Positions 17,573-27,347 of a stretch of DNA of 64,000 nt are shown here, in pieces. The DNA comes from Anaerohabitans sp964387285 (lineage in GTDB: Bacteria > Zhuqueibacterota > Zhuqueibacteria > Residuimicrobiales > Residuimicrobiaceae): assembly GCA_964387285.1 (NCBI GenBank), contig CAYLWO010000001.1, forward strand, positions 124,001 to 188,000, read 5' to 3'. A program made the translations under genes and the position numbers. Position 1 is the first letter of the stretch; every line of letters starts with the position of its first letter. Under the pieces are notes generated by a model that was not told where the DNA came from, did no database searches, and was given only the letters and a program-made list of their open reading frames with translations.

Positions 17573-18649
17573 TTAAAAACGCAAGCCTCTTATCCTGTCC
17601 AAATAGTATTGATAATAATCCAGAGGCGTTTCAGGCGTAATCAAGTGGTCGGGCATGGGAATATAACCGCCATCCGCCATCAAGGGCACGCGACGCGCGA
17701 TTTCAGCGTCGATAGCACGAGGTCCTTTGACGATTTCCAACTTGTCGATTCCACCGATGATTCGTAAGCGGCGCCCGTACTTTTTTCGAAATGCCATCGG
17801 ATCAGCTTTCCAGGCGCCAATCTCGATGGGGAACACGACATTCACCCCGCCGTCGATCCAGCAGGGAACCAGATCGTCAATCAGACCATCGCAATCAACC
17901 AAATAAAGATCAACGCCGTATTCCTGCAATTTGGCTGCGATCCTTTGATAGCCGGGTAACGCAACAGCACGAAAAATATCCGGTGAGATCAGCGGTCCAG
18001 TCCGAAAGCAAATGTCTTCCCAGCCCCAGCCGATGTCGGGTCGAATCTTGGGCAAAATGTAATCCAGCGACCAGCAAATGAGGTTCACGATCGTATCGAC
18101 CATTTCATGCAGTAAGGCACGGTCATCATAACAGAGATAGGCAAGATTTTCAACGCCCATCCAATTACGTATCCAACCGATCAGGGAACCTGTCGAAATC
18201 GAGATGGGCGCTCCGGAAGCTTGTGCTCTTTCAATCTGTTGGTTAAAATCGTCCGGGATTCGTCCGGGATCCGGTTGCAGCCGCTTTTCATATTCCGGCC
18301 ATCCAGACCGATCGCGCAGCGTGAAATCCACAAAATGCGGGATACAACTTGCATTTTTCCAGTGCTGCGCGATCACCCCGTCTTTTTGACGAAATATGCG
18401 ATAGGTGCTCGTCTCCTCGATCGTGATCTCTTCAAAGGCCGGATAAAGTTCCATATCAACATGCATATGAGCATGTATTGGAACGGTTTGAAAAAAATCA
18501 TGTTCGCGTTCCGGTTCCTGCGGCAAACCCTCCTGGCGCCACCGATCGTATGTTTCCGGCCAGCCTTTCCAATGAATCACCGGCATACGATCATAGGGGC
18601 GGTAATGGAGGATATCATTCCATATTTTTCTGCAATCAGGTTTGCTCAT
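17573..18649 (-). CDS. Uroporphyrinogen decarboxylase-family protein, copy 1
   Basis: The protein has about 358 residues. The start is the ATG at 18649 or the in-frame GTG at 18655; both overlap the end of the upstream isomerase-like gene (stop at 18636), so translation is coupled. It is a UROD-fold TIM barrel (MPVIHWKGWPETYDRW near the N-terminus; DLYLVDCDGLIDDLVP; IIGGIDKLEIVKGPRAID). The HxC...C zinc site of corrinoid methyltransferases of this superfamily is not visible: the corresponding strand reads VDCDG and the C-terminal loop PDHLITPETPL. No other heme genes are near, so true heme synthesis is unlikely. Relatives of this type are common in glycan loci of anaerobic environmental bacteria, without known function. 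The second copy at 63255 is divergent. Confidence 0.75.
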   Translation of the reverse strand: MSKPDCRKIWNDILHYRPYDRMPVIHWKGWPETYDRWRQEGLPQEPEREHDFFQTVPIHAHMHVDMELYPAFEEITIEETSTYRIFRQKDGVIAQHWKNASCIPHFVDFTLRDRSGWPEYEKRLQPDPGRIPDDFNQQIERAQASGAPISISTGSLIGWIRNWMGVENLAYLCYDDRALLHEMVDTIVNLICWSLDYILPKIRPDIGWGWEDICFRTGPLISPDIFRAVALPGYQRIAAKLQEYGVDLYLVDCDGLIDDLVPCWIDGGVNVVFPIEIGAWKADPMAFRKKYGRRLRIIGGIDKLEIVKGPRAIDAEIARRVPLMADGGYIPMPDHLITPETPLDYYQYYLDRIRGLRF

Positions 18650-19499
18650 ATCCACCCGTTGAATTTTCCATTTTCAGTTCCTGAAAAGCATATTGTAAAC
18701 TTTTAACCAGGATTTGCTCCTCATATTGCACGGCTTCCTGTTCCTGTCCGCTGACCGGATCGATGGATTGCTCATAGACCACATGATGCAACGCAGTCTC
18801 ATTTTGCAGTACAGCCAAAATATCCGTTAATGGAATAACACCTGAACCCAATGCGACGCCATAGTATTTAAAACCAAAGGTGGTTCCCTGGAGGGCATAA
18901 TCCTTAAAATGTACGCCGCCGGCAAAGGGCGCCAGGCGCTGCACGGTTTGCAGGGGAGATTCCAGGAAGGCCATGGAATTTCCGATATCGATACAGGCTC
19001 GAAACAAAGGATGGTTCAGGCGCTGCAAAACCATCAATTGTTCGCTGGTAGTATAATCAACATGGTTTTCCCATCCCAAGAGGACGCCCGATTTTTCCAG
19101 ATCGGGTAAAACAGATTCGACCTCCCGAGAGATCGAATCCAATTTTTTCTGAATCTGCAGGGCGAGATGGGGACGAGGACCGACGACTTCAAAGACGCGC
19201 ACGAATCGAGCTTCCAGCCATTCGGCGAACCGGATTTGCTCAAGCAGATGCGCCCGTGAAAATCCCATGACGCCCAATTCGAGCAACAAATGCTCCTCGG
19301 CGGCGATTTTTTTTAGCAGGTTTGCATAGCTGCGGCTCTGCTCAATTAAATGCATCGGATCTATTTGCACTCCGCAAAATCCCCACAAGCGCGCCTTGTG
19401 TAAACACTGTTCCAGCGACATCCGTGTCGCATGATGGCGTCCGTCCGGATGACGGCCAAAAGCCAGATGCAGGCTATAGGTTTGTAAGGCAAGTTTCAT
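18636..19499 (-). CDS. Xylose isomerase-like TIM barrel (sugar phosphate isomerase/epimerase family)
   Basis: The protein has 287 residues from the ATG at 19499 (MKLALQTYSLHLAFG is a typical first strand of the family); an upstream in-frame start at 19544 would add 15 unlikely residues. Metal-site segments are recognisable: GWENH, CIDIGNSMAF, GGVHFKDY and VYEQSID near the C-terminus supply the Glu/Asp/His pattern of AP-endonuclease-2-like isomerases. It is cytoplasmic, as no signal is seen. It overlaps the UROD-family start and follows the subtype III lyase-like gene after 54 bases. Likely role: isomerising or epimerising a keto-sugar or keto-acid released from the polysaccharide. The exact substrate cannot be read from sequence. 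Confidence 0.8.
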   Translation of the reverse strand: MKLALQTYSLHLAFGRHPDGRHHATRMSLEQCLHKARLWGFCGVQIDPMHLIEQSRSYANLLKKIAAEEHLLLELGVMGFSRAHLLEQIRFAEWLEARFVRVFEVVGPRPHLALQIQKKLDSISREVESVLPDLEKSGVLLGWENHVDYTTSEQLMVLQRLNHPLFRACIDIGNSMAFLESPLQTVQRLAPFAGGVHFKDYALQGTTFGFKYYGVALGSGVIPLTDILAVLQNETALHHVVYEQSIDPVSGQEQEAVQYEEQILVKSLQYAFQELKMENSTGGYEQT

Positions 19500-19553
19500 A
19501 GTCTCAAGATATTCATTTAATTGTCTAGAGAATCTTTGATCCAATGACCATCG

Positions 19554-21812
19554 CTATTTTTTAATAATTTCATGAAATCTCGGCATTTTATCTTTGATAT
19601 CCGGAACGCGAAAAGTTACCGGACCCTGGTACATATGGGAATTAACGGGCATATCAAACAACACCTTGCCGTCATAGGTGGATTGACAACCATTGATAAA
19701 GCCGTATTCCAATTGGTCGCCGCGATCATAGACAAAGGCAAAATCGGCATCGGTTTTCAGTTTTCCATAGGTAACCGATCCAGTCTGCCAATCGAATAGA
19801 GGTCTTCCTTTTAGATTGGTCAACCCGATAGTTTGATCCAATTTCAGGCCAACGGTGACCGGCTTGTGGTCTATATCGAAACTCAAAGCCAATGTACGAA
19901 AGGAGCGGTTATCATCGGACAGGATTTTAACGGAATTCAGCATTTCTTCCTTAAACAGGCCGGCGTCATGGGGCGCCAGCACCGTGAGGAACAGAAGACG
20001 TTGACCTTTAAAAAAGTAATTATAGACATATTGATAAAAAGCCTGAGATGGGTTGAAACGGCGATCCAGTTGCCTTATTTCTGTGAATTTATCGCGATTA
20101 TCAAAAAATTGTATCAAAAGATCCTTGCGATGTTCGTTAACCCAGTATTCTCTTCGTATCGGTATTCGGGATGGCCAGGAAACGACATAATGAGATCCCT
20201 CTTCAGCCAGGGATCCCTGTCGGTTAATTTGATCAGGATGCCACATGTTGACAAATAGTTTATGACCAGGTTCATCGATGTGAATGGCATCAACGATGAT
20301 AAAAAAGTCTTTTTCCGGAACAAACAAAACGATGCGATCACCGGTGTACCCTCTGGATTTGTCGATCAAACGGGTGCGTGAATAATCAATAACGCCAAAG
20401 ACGCCGAAATGCACCTTTTCCGTTTCCACCTCATGATAGGTTTTATCATTCATGAGATAATCTACAATGCCCGCCTCGATTGGCCATCCCTCTCTCGCCA
20501 CGATGCGGTTATGGTACAAATCGGCCCGCCAGCCATCGTGATAGGATCGTCGATAACCACCATCCGCCAGCAATATCGTTTCATCGTCCATCAAAACGAT
20601 GATGGAATTTTCATCAGCATGGCCATGGTGCGGCTTTTCTTCATAGGCCGCCAGCTCCTGATTAAGATAGTCCCGCTGATAGCGACCAAAGGGGCCCAGA
20701 TCCCGATAATTCAGCAATGCAAAAACGCTTGCCTTGCCCTGATCGTTGCGAAAGGCGATTTTTTTTGTCACCAGATCATCGACGATCTCTTCGGATTTGT
20801 TCATAACATAGCCGACCACCGGCACGGAAGAATCAAGCCATCGTAATGCGGTAGCGGCGCAATAAATGGCATCGTCATGCAAACCGGTCCGATCAAAATT
20901 GTAGACCGTATCGCCCTGGGCCGCATGCGTCCTGTAATAACCGTACAATTGTTGGGCGAAATAAAGATATCCGCCGTTTTTATAATAACTGCCGGCTCTT
21001 ACCAAATCAGCCACATACCAGCACCACATATGAGTCCAGTCGCCATCACCCCAATCAGGCAGCATGTTATTGGGCATGAGCAGGCGACTATAATATTCAA
21101 AATAATATTTTGTCGTAATAAAGTTCATCAATTCATCCACACGCTGGATGGTCTCGGCGCCGGTCAAAACATAAAACAGCCAGAATGGCGTATAGATGGA
21201 AGCATCTTCGATTTCCCAGGATCCCCAACTGTCATACATCAAAGCATTTCCGTATTCGGTCCATTTACCGGCCTCGTTGTCAGCAGGAATGGCCTTGGCG
21301 GCGATATAAAAGCCGGCCGCATCAACCGAGCTGCGATTTTGTCCGCCCCAGTCGGTATAACTGTAATGGGTTTTAACACTGGCTCGAATCTGGTCGTGAA
21401 TTATCTTTATTTCTTGCGTGGAAAATTGTCTTTTCTGATCTAGATATAAAAATGCTTCACAAAATGGTTGTAAGTATCTAAAAGAACTCAGCAAGGGTTT
21501 AACGGTTCCATCTGTTTCGACAGCGCTGCGGACCAACCACAGCATGTCCGCTTTGGCCCAATGCAGATATTTTTCATCATTTGTTACGGCATGCAGGGTG
21601 GTTATGGCCGGCAGAGTATAAAGAAAACCGCCCTTTATTTGATTCTTCCCTTCCCGAGCTGATCGGACCATCATTTGATGATAATTCTGTACCGCTTTTG
21701 TAACATCGACAAGCATTTGCTGCCGGAATGGTACAGCGCTCGTCAATGTCTTGTCAGCGAAGACATCGATGATCCCGATTAGAAGCGATAACAAGCAAAT
21801 ACATTTTTTCAT
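19554..21812 (-). CDS. Heparinase II/III-fold protein, subtype III (atypical His motif)
   Basis: The protein has 752 residues. The ATG at 21812 has an AAGGA site upstream and starts a signal peptide (MKKCICLLSLLIGIIDVFA). It shares the family frame: helical toroid with WEIEDASIY (Tyr207), then a beta-sandwich with HHGHADENSI, LADGGYRR and YHNRIV. Where the other seven paralogues read MNH, this one reads QNR (Asn159-Arg160), so the presumed catalytic or substrate-binding His is replaced by Arg. Sequence between motifs is far from the other seven. It lies between an oxidoreductase (79-base gap) and the isomerase-like gene. It may act on a different substrate or use another base; a non-catalytic binding role is also possible. 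Confidence 0.72.
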   Translation of the reverse strand: MKKCICLLSLLIGIIDVFADKTLTSAVPFRQQMLVDVTKAVQNYHQMMVRSAREGKNQIKGGFLYTLPAITTLHAVTNDEKYLHWAKADMLWLVRSAVETDGTVKPLLSSFRYLQPFCEAFLYLDQKRQFSTQEIKIIHDQIRASVKTHYSYTDWGGQNRSSVDAAGFYIAAKAIPADNEAGKWTEYGNALMYDSWGSWEIEDASIYTPFWLFYVLTGAETIQRVDELMNFITTKYYFEYYSRLLMPNNMLPDWGDGDWTHMWCWYVADLVRAGSYYKNGGYLYFAQQLYGYYRTHAAQGDTVYNFDRTGLHDDAIYCAATALRWLDSSVPVVGYVMNKSEEIVDDLVTKKIAFRNDQGKASVFALLNYRDLGPFGRYQRDYLNQELAAYEEKPHHGHADENSIIVLMDDETILLADGGYRRSYHDGWRADLYHNRIVAREGWPIEAGIVDYLMNDKTYHEVETEKVHFGVFGVIDYSRTRLIDKSRGYTGDRIVLFVPEKDFFIIVDAIHIDEPGHKLFVNMWHPDQINRQGSLAEEGSHYVVSWPSRIPIRREYWVNEHRKDLLIQFFDNRDKFTEIRQLDRRFNPSQAFYQYVYNYFFKGQRLLFLTVLAPHDAGLFKEEMLNSVKILSDDNRSFRTLALSFDIDHKPVTVGLKLDQTIGLTNLKGRPLFDWQTGSVTYGKLKTDADFAFVYDRGDQLEYGFINGCQSTYDGKVLFDMPVNSHMYQGPVTFRVPDIKDKMPRFHEIIKK

Positions 21813-21891
21813 ACAAAGTCCTTCTATCAACCTGATCGTTTTAAACAATTTGAAAATAATACAGCGCCAGTCCTTCTATAATGATTAATTG

Positions 21892-22932
21892 TCAAATCGA
21901 TACAATCTGACTTTTCTCTGCGGCTTCATAGGCTTTGAATACGAGATCAAGTGTTTTTAAATTATCTTCTCCAGAGATTATCGGTTCACGGTGATGGCGA
22001 ATGCAATCCACAAAATGCCGCTGCACTAACGGGAACGAATAATTATCAATGGTAGCCATGGTGTAGCCGGGAAACATCGAGGCGAGACTGGACCGCTCAC
22101 AGGATCCATCGGGTTGAAAATAAGAAAAAAGATCGTTGGTGATTTCTACCGATCCTTTTTCACCTTCGATGCGAAAACCGATCAGCTCTTGGCCGCGGGT
22201 AACCCAGCTTTCTTCGATATAACAATCCAGATCAGGGTATTCCAACAACAGCACAGCATGGTTTTCACCCCTTTGCACAGGATCGACATGTCGCAAGCTG
22301 GCATACAGCCGTCGGGGTTCGCCGAACAGAGATCGCGCTGTGTCGAGATGGTGTATCACCATATTCAACACCAACAGCCGTTTATCATTAAGATAATAAG
22401 GCAGATGCTTTAGGTCCGGCGTATTATGACCGAGTTGAGCGACGGGCAATTTGTCGACCTCAAAAAACAGGCGGTGAAAAATCCGTGCATAAAAAATCTT
22501 GCCGAGCGTAGCGTTGCTGAGCATCTTGTAAAGATGTTGCGCAAAAGGCTGAAAGCGAAAATTTTGGTGAATCATCAAGCGTACGTCGGCAGCCCGGCAG
22601 GCGGCCACCGCTTTTTCCGCATCCGCCAAACTCGGTGCAAAAGGTTTTTGACAGAGTACATGCAAACCTTTTTGTGCAGCGGCCAGAGCAATGGGAACAT
22701 GAGCATCGATCGGCGCCGCAATATCCGCGATCTGCAGGTTTTCTTTTTCAAACATTTCCAGATAATCATCATAGACCGGTCTGATGCCGCTTTTTCGGGC
22801 TAACGATTCAGCCCTGATCCGTGAAGAATCGCATAAAGCAACCACTTCGACATCCTCTATCTTTTGCCAGGCTGCCAAATGGGTCGGAGCAATGAATCCG
22901 CAACCGATGAGACCTATATGTAATTTTTTCAT
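21892..22932 (-). CDS. Gfo/Idh/MocA-family oxidoreductase, second copy
   Basis: The 346-residue protein has a Rossmann motif GLIGCGFIAPTH from residue 7, the conserved Lys-Pro in CQKPFAPS (Lys96), and HHLDTARSLFG in the catalytic helix region. It is cytoplasmic. Its ATG is four bases after the stop of the first 729-residue lyase-like gene, so the two are translated from one message. The position directly after the lyase array suggests that it reduces or oxidises a lyase product, for example an unsaturated or keto sugar. Family membership is clear; the substrate is not. Confidence 0.86.
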   Translation of the reverse strand: MKKLHIGLIGCGFIAPTHLAAWQKIEDVEVVALCDSSRIRAESLARKSGIRPVYDDYLEMFEKENLQIADIAAPIDAHVPIALAAAQKGLHVLCQKPFAPSLADAEKAVAACRAADVRLMIHQNFRFQPFAQHLYKMLSNATLGKIFYARIFHRLFFEVDKLPVAQLGHNTPDLKHLPYYLNDKRLLVLNMVIHHLDTARSLFGEPRRLYASLRHVDPVQRGENHAVLLLEYPDLDCYIEESWVTRGQELIGFRIEGEKGSVEITNDLFSYFQPDGSCERSSLASMFPGYTMATIDNYSFPLVQRHFVDCIRHHREPIISGEDNLKTLDLVFKAYEAAEKSQIVSI

Positions 22933-22936
22933 AAGA

Positions 22937-25126
22937 TCATCTGTTTTCTTTCAAACTTACATAGTCCTCCCACGCCACCCATTTCGGCACGCCCCATTTT
23001 TGCAGGCTGCCGTCGTCCTGAGCGAAAAATTCCCCTTTGCCTTCGAATAAAATCTGGTTTTTATAGAAAAGTTTGGTCGCTGAAGAAAAAGCATAGTACA
23101 TATCGTTCTTCGCCTTGTGCAAATAACAATAGCGCGCATCGGTCTCCAGGTCTCCATAGTGCGCATGACCTGACTCCCAATTGTAGCGCGGCCGACGGTT
23201 TTCCGGCAAATATTCGGCTTCCAAATCCAGCATTGCATTCAATTGAATAAATCCATCAGCGGTCGGGATTTTGATAGCGTAACCTCGTTGGGTATGAAAT
23301 ACGGCCAAGTCCGTCAGTTCAGCGATAATATCTTTGGCTTTCTGCTCAGGCGAATGGGGAATCAGCAAGGTGGCAAAAATTAAAATTTCTCCCGCCTTGA
23401 AAGAATCCGCTATGGTAGTGTTTATGCCCCATTCCGTGTGATAATGGCGACGCATTTGCTCGGCGCCACGGCGAAATTTTTCTCCTTCCGGAAAATAGAT
23501 CAGCAATTTTTCCGAACCGGGATTAGTGTTCAGAGCTTGACCCACCTTGTTATAGCGGGTATCATACCATTTTCGATCTTTATGATCAAAATCAACGATA
23601 TCCTCAGCATAAAACATATTAGCCAAGGTAAAGGGTCCGTTTTGCAGCACTTTCACAATGTCCAGCACCACAAACCATTCCCGACCCTTGACGTAATTGA
23701 TGATTCGATCCCATTGATAACCTCGGTCAGGATCGATCAACCGCGTGCGGCTTACATCCACCTGTTTAAAAGTGCGAAAACTCATCAGTTTGGTTTGAAC
23801 CGGTCGGCAGCGGCCACCATCCAACAAAAACGGCAGCAAACGCATATCAGGATCAGCCACTCCATTGCGCACGATCAATTTGTTATGGTAGATATCTGCG
23901 CGAAAATCACCATCCGGGCCGGTTGAAGAGGTCTCGCGATAACCGGCGTCAGCCAAGAGAATGGAGCCATTTTTCATCAGCAGACAGATCGAATTTTCAT
24001 CAGCGGATCCGTGATGGTTCTTTTCAGTCTCTACATTGATGGAATGGATGATCTGCTCTTTGCCGTCAATACCGTAGGGGGCATCCTCCTGGTAATTCAG
24101 GAACAGATGGGTCGAACGATCATCCCAGCCGCTGCGAAAAACAATTTTCTTGCCGACATAATCTTCCAGCACTAAACGGCTTTCGTCTGTCGGCTTTTCT
24201 TCCGGAACCGTATCATCAGCCCAGAGATAAGCATCGGCCCAACAGCCGGCCGCCCATATTTTGGCAAAATCACCTTCAATCAAGGTCGACTGGAACATAC
24301 GATGCACAGCCCATTTGTATCGGCCATCTCGATAATAGGCTGCCGCTTTTTCAAAACAGGCCGGATAATAGGAGTAAAGATCAATCATGCCGTCGCCAAA
24401 TTCGGCAATGCTGCCGTAAGGCGTCAACAGTTGCAGAAAATAATCCAGATAGTATTTTGTGGTGGACAAGGCGTAAAACTCTTTTTCTCGTCCGGAACAT
24501 TCGGCATATTCCATCATGGGTTTGAACCAGATAGGAAGATAGTTATTAGAGTCCTCGATGGACCACAATCCCCAGCTGCTGGAAAGATTTATATCGAGTT
24601 TCTTTTGCCAGACCGGCACATGAGGATGATGAGGCATATAACCGATGACCGAGGAGAGGAGATTTACCATATGGTTGGTGGAATGGTTCATAGCGCCCCA
24701 CTCGGTCCAGTAGCTGACAGCGCCATCAGCAGCTTGCGCCAGTTTATTGTCCAGCGTTTTGAAATCATCGGACGTCAACAGCCCGCTGGTTTGCAGTTGC
24801 CGAATCATTTTAATGGTATGATCGCCGACGCCGCTGCCGCGAATGATTTTCAGAGCCCGTTCAGCGTACTTTATCTCACCCGTCGCCTGCCATAACAACG
24901 CGTCGACACGTCCTTCCCAATCAGGAAATACGCTCGGCGCTTGCTGCGGACGAATCCCTGGATCAGTTTGCTGCCACTTAAAATAATCCGCCTCATATTT
25001 GGCCCAGACCTGTTCATCGACTTTTTTGAGATAGGCGATATAATCCGCTTTGGTAACGCCGGTTTGAGCGAACATAGGCGTCGATGCAAAAAAAATCAGC
25101 AGCATGAATGAAATTTGTTTCTTCAT
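22937..25126 (-). CDS. Heparinase II/III-fold lyase-like protein, array copy A
   Basis: The protein has 729 residues: signal peptide 1-20 (MKKQISFMLLIFFASTPMFA), then QTGVTKADY, the start shared by the array. Helical toroid: MNH at 146-148 followed by His152, and EDSNNY ending at Tyr196, probable catalytic residues by analogy with heparinase II and PL15 enzymes. Beta-sandwich: HHGSADEN from 371, Asp393 in LADAGY and His414 in YHN, placed like structural zinc ligands. It is the most diverged of the five and the last of the array. It differs most around 246-257 and 281-297, which may line the cleft. It is followed after four bases by an oxidoreductase. A periplasmic lyase for a uronate polymer is the likely role. 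Confidence 0.8.
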   Translation of the reverse strand: MKKQISFMLLIFFASTPMFAQTGVTKADYIAYLKKVDEQVWAKYEADYFKWQQTDPGIRPQQAPSVFPDWEGRVDALLWQATGEIKYAERALKIIRGSGVGDHTIKMIRQLQTSGLLTSDDFKTLDNKLAQAADGAVSYWTEWGAMNHSTNHMVNLLSSVIGYMPHHPHVPVWQKKLDINLSSSWGLWSIEDSNNYLPIWFKPMMEYAECSGREKEFYALSTTKYYLDYFLQLLTPYGSIAEFGDGMIDLYSYYPACFEKAAAYYRDGRYKWAVHRMFQSTLIEGDFAKIWAAGCWADAYLWADDTVPEEKPTDESRLVLEDYVGKKIVFRSGWDDRSTHLFLNYQEDAPYGIDGKEQIIHSINVETEKNHHGSADENSICLLMKNGSILLADAGYRETSSTGPDGDFRADIYHNKLIVRNGVADPDMRLLPFLLDGGRCRPVQTKLMSFRTFKQVDVSRTRLIDPDRGYQWDRIINYVKGREWFVVLDIVKVLQNGPFTLANMFYAEDIVDFDHKDRKWYDTRYNKVGQALNTNPGSEKLLIYFPEGEKFRRGAEQMRRHYHTEWGINTTIADSFKAGEILIFATLLIPHSPEQKAKDIIAELTDLAVFHTQRGYAIKIPTADGFIQLNAMLDLEAEYLPENRRPRYNWESGHAHYGDLETDARYCYLHKAKNDMYYAFSSATKLFYKNQILFEGKGEFFAQDDGSLQKWGVPKWVAWEDYVSLKENR

Positions 25127-25144
25127 ATGGATTTACCAAAATCG

Positions 25145-27334
25145 TCATTTCTTTGCGTTCAGATTCACCGTATCCTCCCAGGCAATCCACTTGGGCACGC
25201 CCCATTTCTGAAAGCTGCCGTCGTCCTGAGCAAAAAACTCGCCTTTTCCTTCGAAAAGAGTCTGTTTGTCATAGAGCAATTTAGTCGCTGAATAAAAAGC
25301 ATAGTATATGCTATTTTTTGATTTATGCAAATAGGAATAGCGTGCATCCGTCTCAAGACTGCCATAGGTCGCGCGGCCCGAATCCCAATTGTAGCGCGGC
25401 CGGCGGTTTTCTTTTAAATACTCGCCTTCCATATCCAGCATCGCATTTATTTGTTTGAAACCGTCGCTGCTAGGTATTTGTATGCCATAGCCGCGGTCGG
25501 TATGAAAAACCTGCAAATCCTTGACCGAAGCAATAATATCCTTTGCCTTTTGATCGGGTGCATGGGGAATCAGCAGAGTGGTGAAAACCAATATATCTCC
25601 GGTTTTAAATGTATCTGCTCTTGTCGTGTTAATGCCCCACTCCGCGTGATAATGGCGGCGCATTTGTTCAGCGCCGCGACGGAACTTGGCTCCTTCGGGA
25701 AAATAGATCAACAGTTGTTCAGTACCGGGATTATCATATTGCATAAAAGATACCTTGCTGATCCGGGTATCATACCAATTGCGATTTTGCTGGTCAAAAT
25801 CCACAATATCCTGCGAGTAAAACATATTAGCCAGGGTATACGGACCGCTCTTGAGCATTTTGACAATGTCGATCACCACAAACCATTCCTGGCCTTTGAG
25901 ATAATTGATGATGCGATCCCATTGATAACCGCGATCGGCATCGACCAGGCGAGTACGGCTGACGTCTACCTGTGCAAAAGTTCGAAAACTCATCAATTTG
26001 GTCTGCACAAAGCGATATTGTCCGCCATCGAGAAGAAACGGCAACAAACGCATATTGGGATCAGCCAAACCGTTGCGGACCACCAGCTTATTGTGATAGG
26101 TGTCTGCGCGATAATCACCATCCGGACCTGTGGAAGAGGTTTCGCGATAACCGCCGTCAGCCAATAAAATCGAGCCGTTTTTCATCAGCAGACAGATGGC
26201 GTTTTCATCCGCATGGCCATGGTGGTTCTTTTCGGTTTCGACATTGATAGAGTTGATAATCTGTTCTTTGCCATCTACGCCAAAGGGTGCGTCTTCGAGG
26301 TAATTCAGGAACAGATGGGTGGATTTGTCATCCCAACCGCTGCGAAAAACAATTTTTTTGCCGACATAATCTTCCAGCACCAAACGGCTCGGATCAGTAG
26401 GCACCTCTTCTTGCACAGAATCATCTGCCCAGAGATAGGCGTCTGCCCATTGGCCGCCGGCCCACAACTCGAACATTTCTCCCTTTAATAATTGCGCCTG
26501 AAAAATACGGTGCACCGCCCATTTGTATCTGCCGTCGCGGTACATGGTCGCGCCTTTTTCCAGGCAACCGGGAAACCAGGAGTAGCCGCCAATGCCGCCG
26601 TCGCCGAATTCGGCGACGCCTCCGTAGGGCGCCATCAACTGCACGAAATAATCGAGATAGTATCTGGTCGTGGCCATGGCGTAAAATTCCTTCTCCCGAC
26701 CGCTGATCTCGGCGTATTCCATCATCGGATGCAGCCAAATCGGAATATAGTTCTGAGAATCTTCGATGGACCACAAGCCCCAACTGCTGGATACATTAAT
26801 ATCCAGTTTTTGCTTCCAGCGTGGTACATGAGGATGATCGGGGAGGTAGCTTATAACGGAAGATAACAGGTTTACCATATGGTTGCTGGAATGGTTCATG
26901 GCGCCCCATTCTGTCCAGTAGGAAACGGCGGCGTCGGCAACGTCTACCAGTTTTTTTTCAATTATTTTTAAATCATCCGGGGTCAGCAAACCGCTGTTCT
27001 GCACCTGGCGGATGACACGAACCGTATAATCGCCGACGCCGGCTTTAAGCAGAATTTTACGCGCGCGTTGCGCATATTTTATTTCTCCGGTCACTTGCCA
27101 TAACAAAGCATCAACCCGTCCCTCCCAGGTCCACTGCATATCCGGCGGCTTTGGAGACCGGGATTTGGGATCAGTGTTTTGCCAGACTTGCAGGTCGGAC
27201 TCGTACTGGGTCCAGACCTTCTCGTCCATATTTTTTAAAAAGGTCAAATAATCGTTTTTGGTCACGCCGGTTTGAGCATGGCTCTGATTGAGTAACAAGG
27301 AAAAAACGATCAGCCATAAAATTCGCAGTTTCAT
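25145..27334 (-). CDS. Heparinase II/III-fold lyase-like protein, array copy B
   Basis: The protein has 729 residues and aligns with copy A without a visible gap over the first 380 residues. The signal peptide ends near SHA20, then QTGVTKNDY. MNH, Tyr196, HHG 371-373 and the Asp/His zinc-type residues are all present; residue 374 is His (HHGHADEN), where copies A, D and E have Ser. The variable segment at 281-297 reads LLKGEMFELWAGGQW. A GAGGG ribosome-binding site overlaps the TGA stop of copy C, so expression is tightly coupled. Its stop is 18 bases before copy A. Confidence 0.8.
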   Translation of the reverse strand: MKLRILWLIVFSLLLNQSHAQTGVTKNDYLTFLKNMDEKVWTQYESDLQVWQNTDPKSRSPKPPDMQWTWEGRVDALLWQVTGEIKYAQRARKILLKAGVGDYTVRVIRQVQNSGLLTPDDLKIIEKKLVDVADAAVSYWTEWGAMNHSSNHMVNLLSSVISYLPDHPHVPRWKQKLDINVSSSWGLWSIEDSQNYIPIWLHPMMEYAEISGREKEFYAMATTRYYLDYFVQLMAPYGGVAEFGDGGIGGYSWFPGCLEKGATMYRDGRYKWAVHRIFQAQLLKGEMFELWAGGQWADAYLWADDSVQEEVPTDPSRLVLEDYVGKKIVFRSGWDDKSTHLFLNYLEDAPFGVDGKEQIINSINVETEKNHHGHADENAICLLMKNGSILLADGGYRETSSTGPDGDYRADTYHNKLVVRNGLADPNMRLLPFLLDGGQYRFVQTKLMSFRTFAQVDVSRTRLVDADRGYQWDRIINYLKGQEWFVVIDIVKMLKSGPYTLANMFYSQDIVDFDQQNRNWYDTRISKVSFMQYDNPGTEQLLIYFPEGAKFRRGAEQMRRHYHAEWGINTTRADTFKTGDILVFTTLLIPHAPDQKAKDIIASVKDLQVFHTDRGYGIQIPSSDGFKQINAMLDMEGEYLKENRRPRYNWDSGRATYGSLETDARYSYLHKSKNSIYYAFYSATKLLYDKQTLFEGKGEFFAQDDGSFQKWGVPKWIAWEDTVNLNAKK

Positions 27335-27347
27335 CTGTGTGTTGCCC

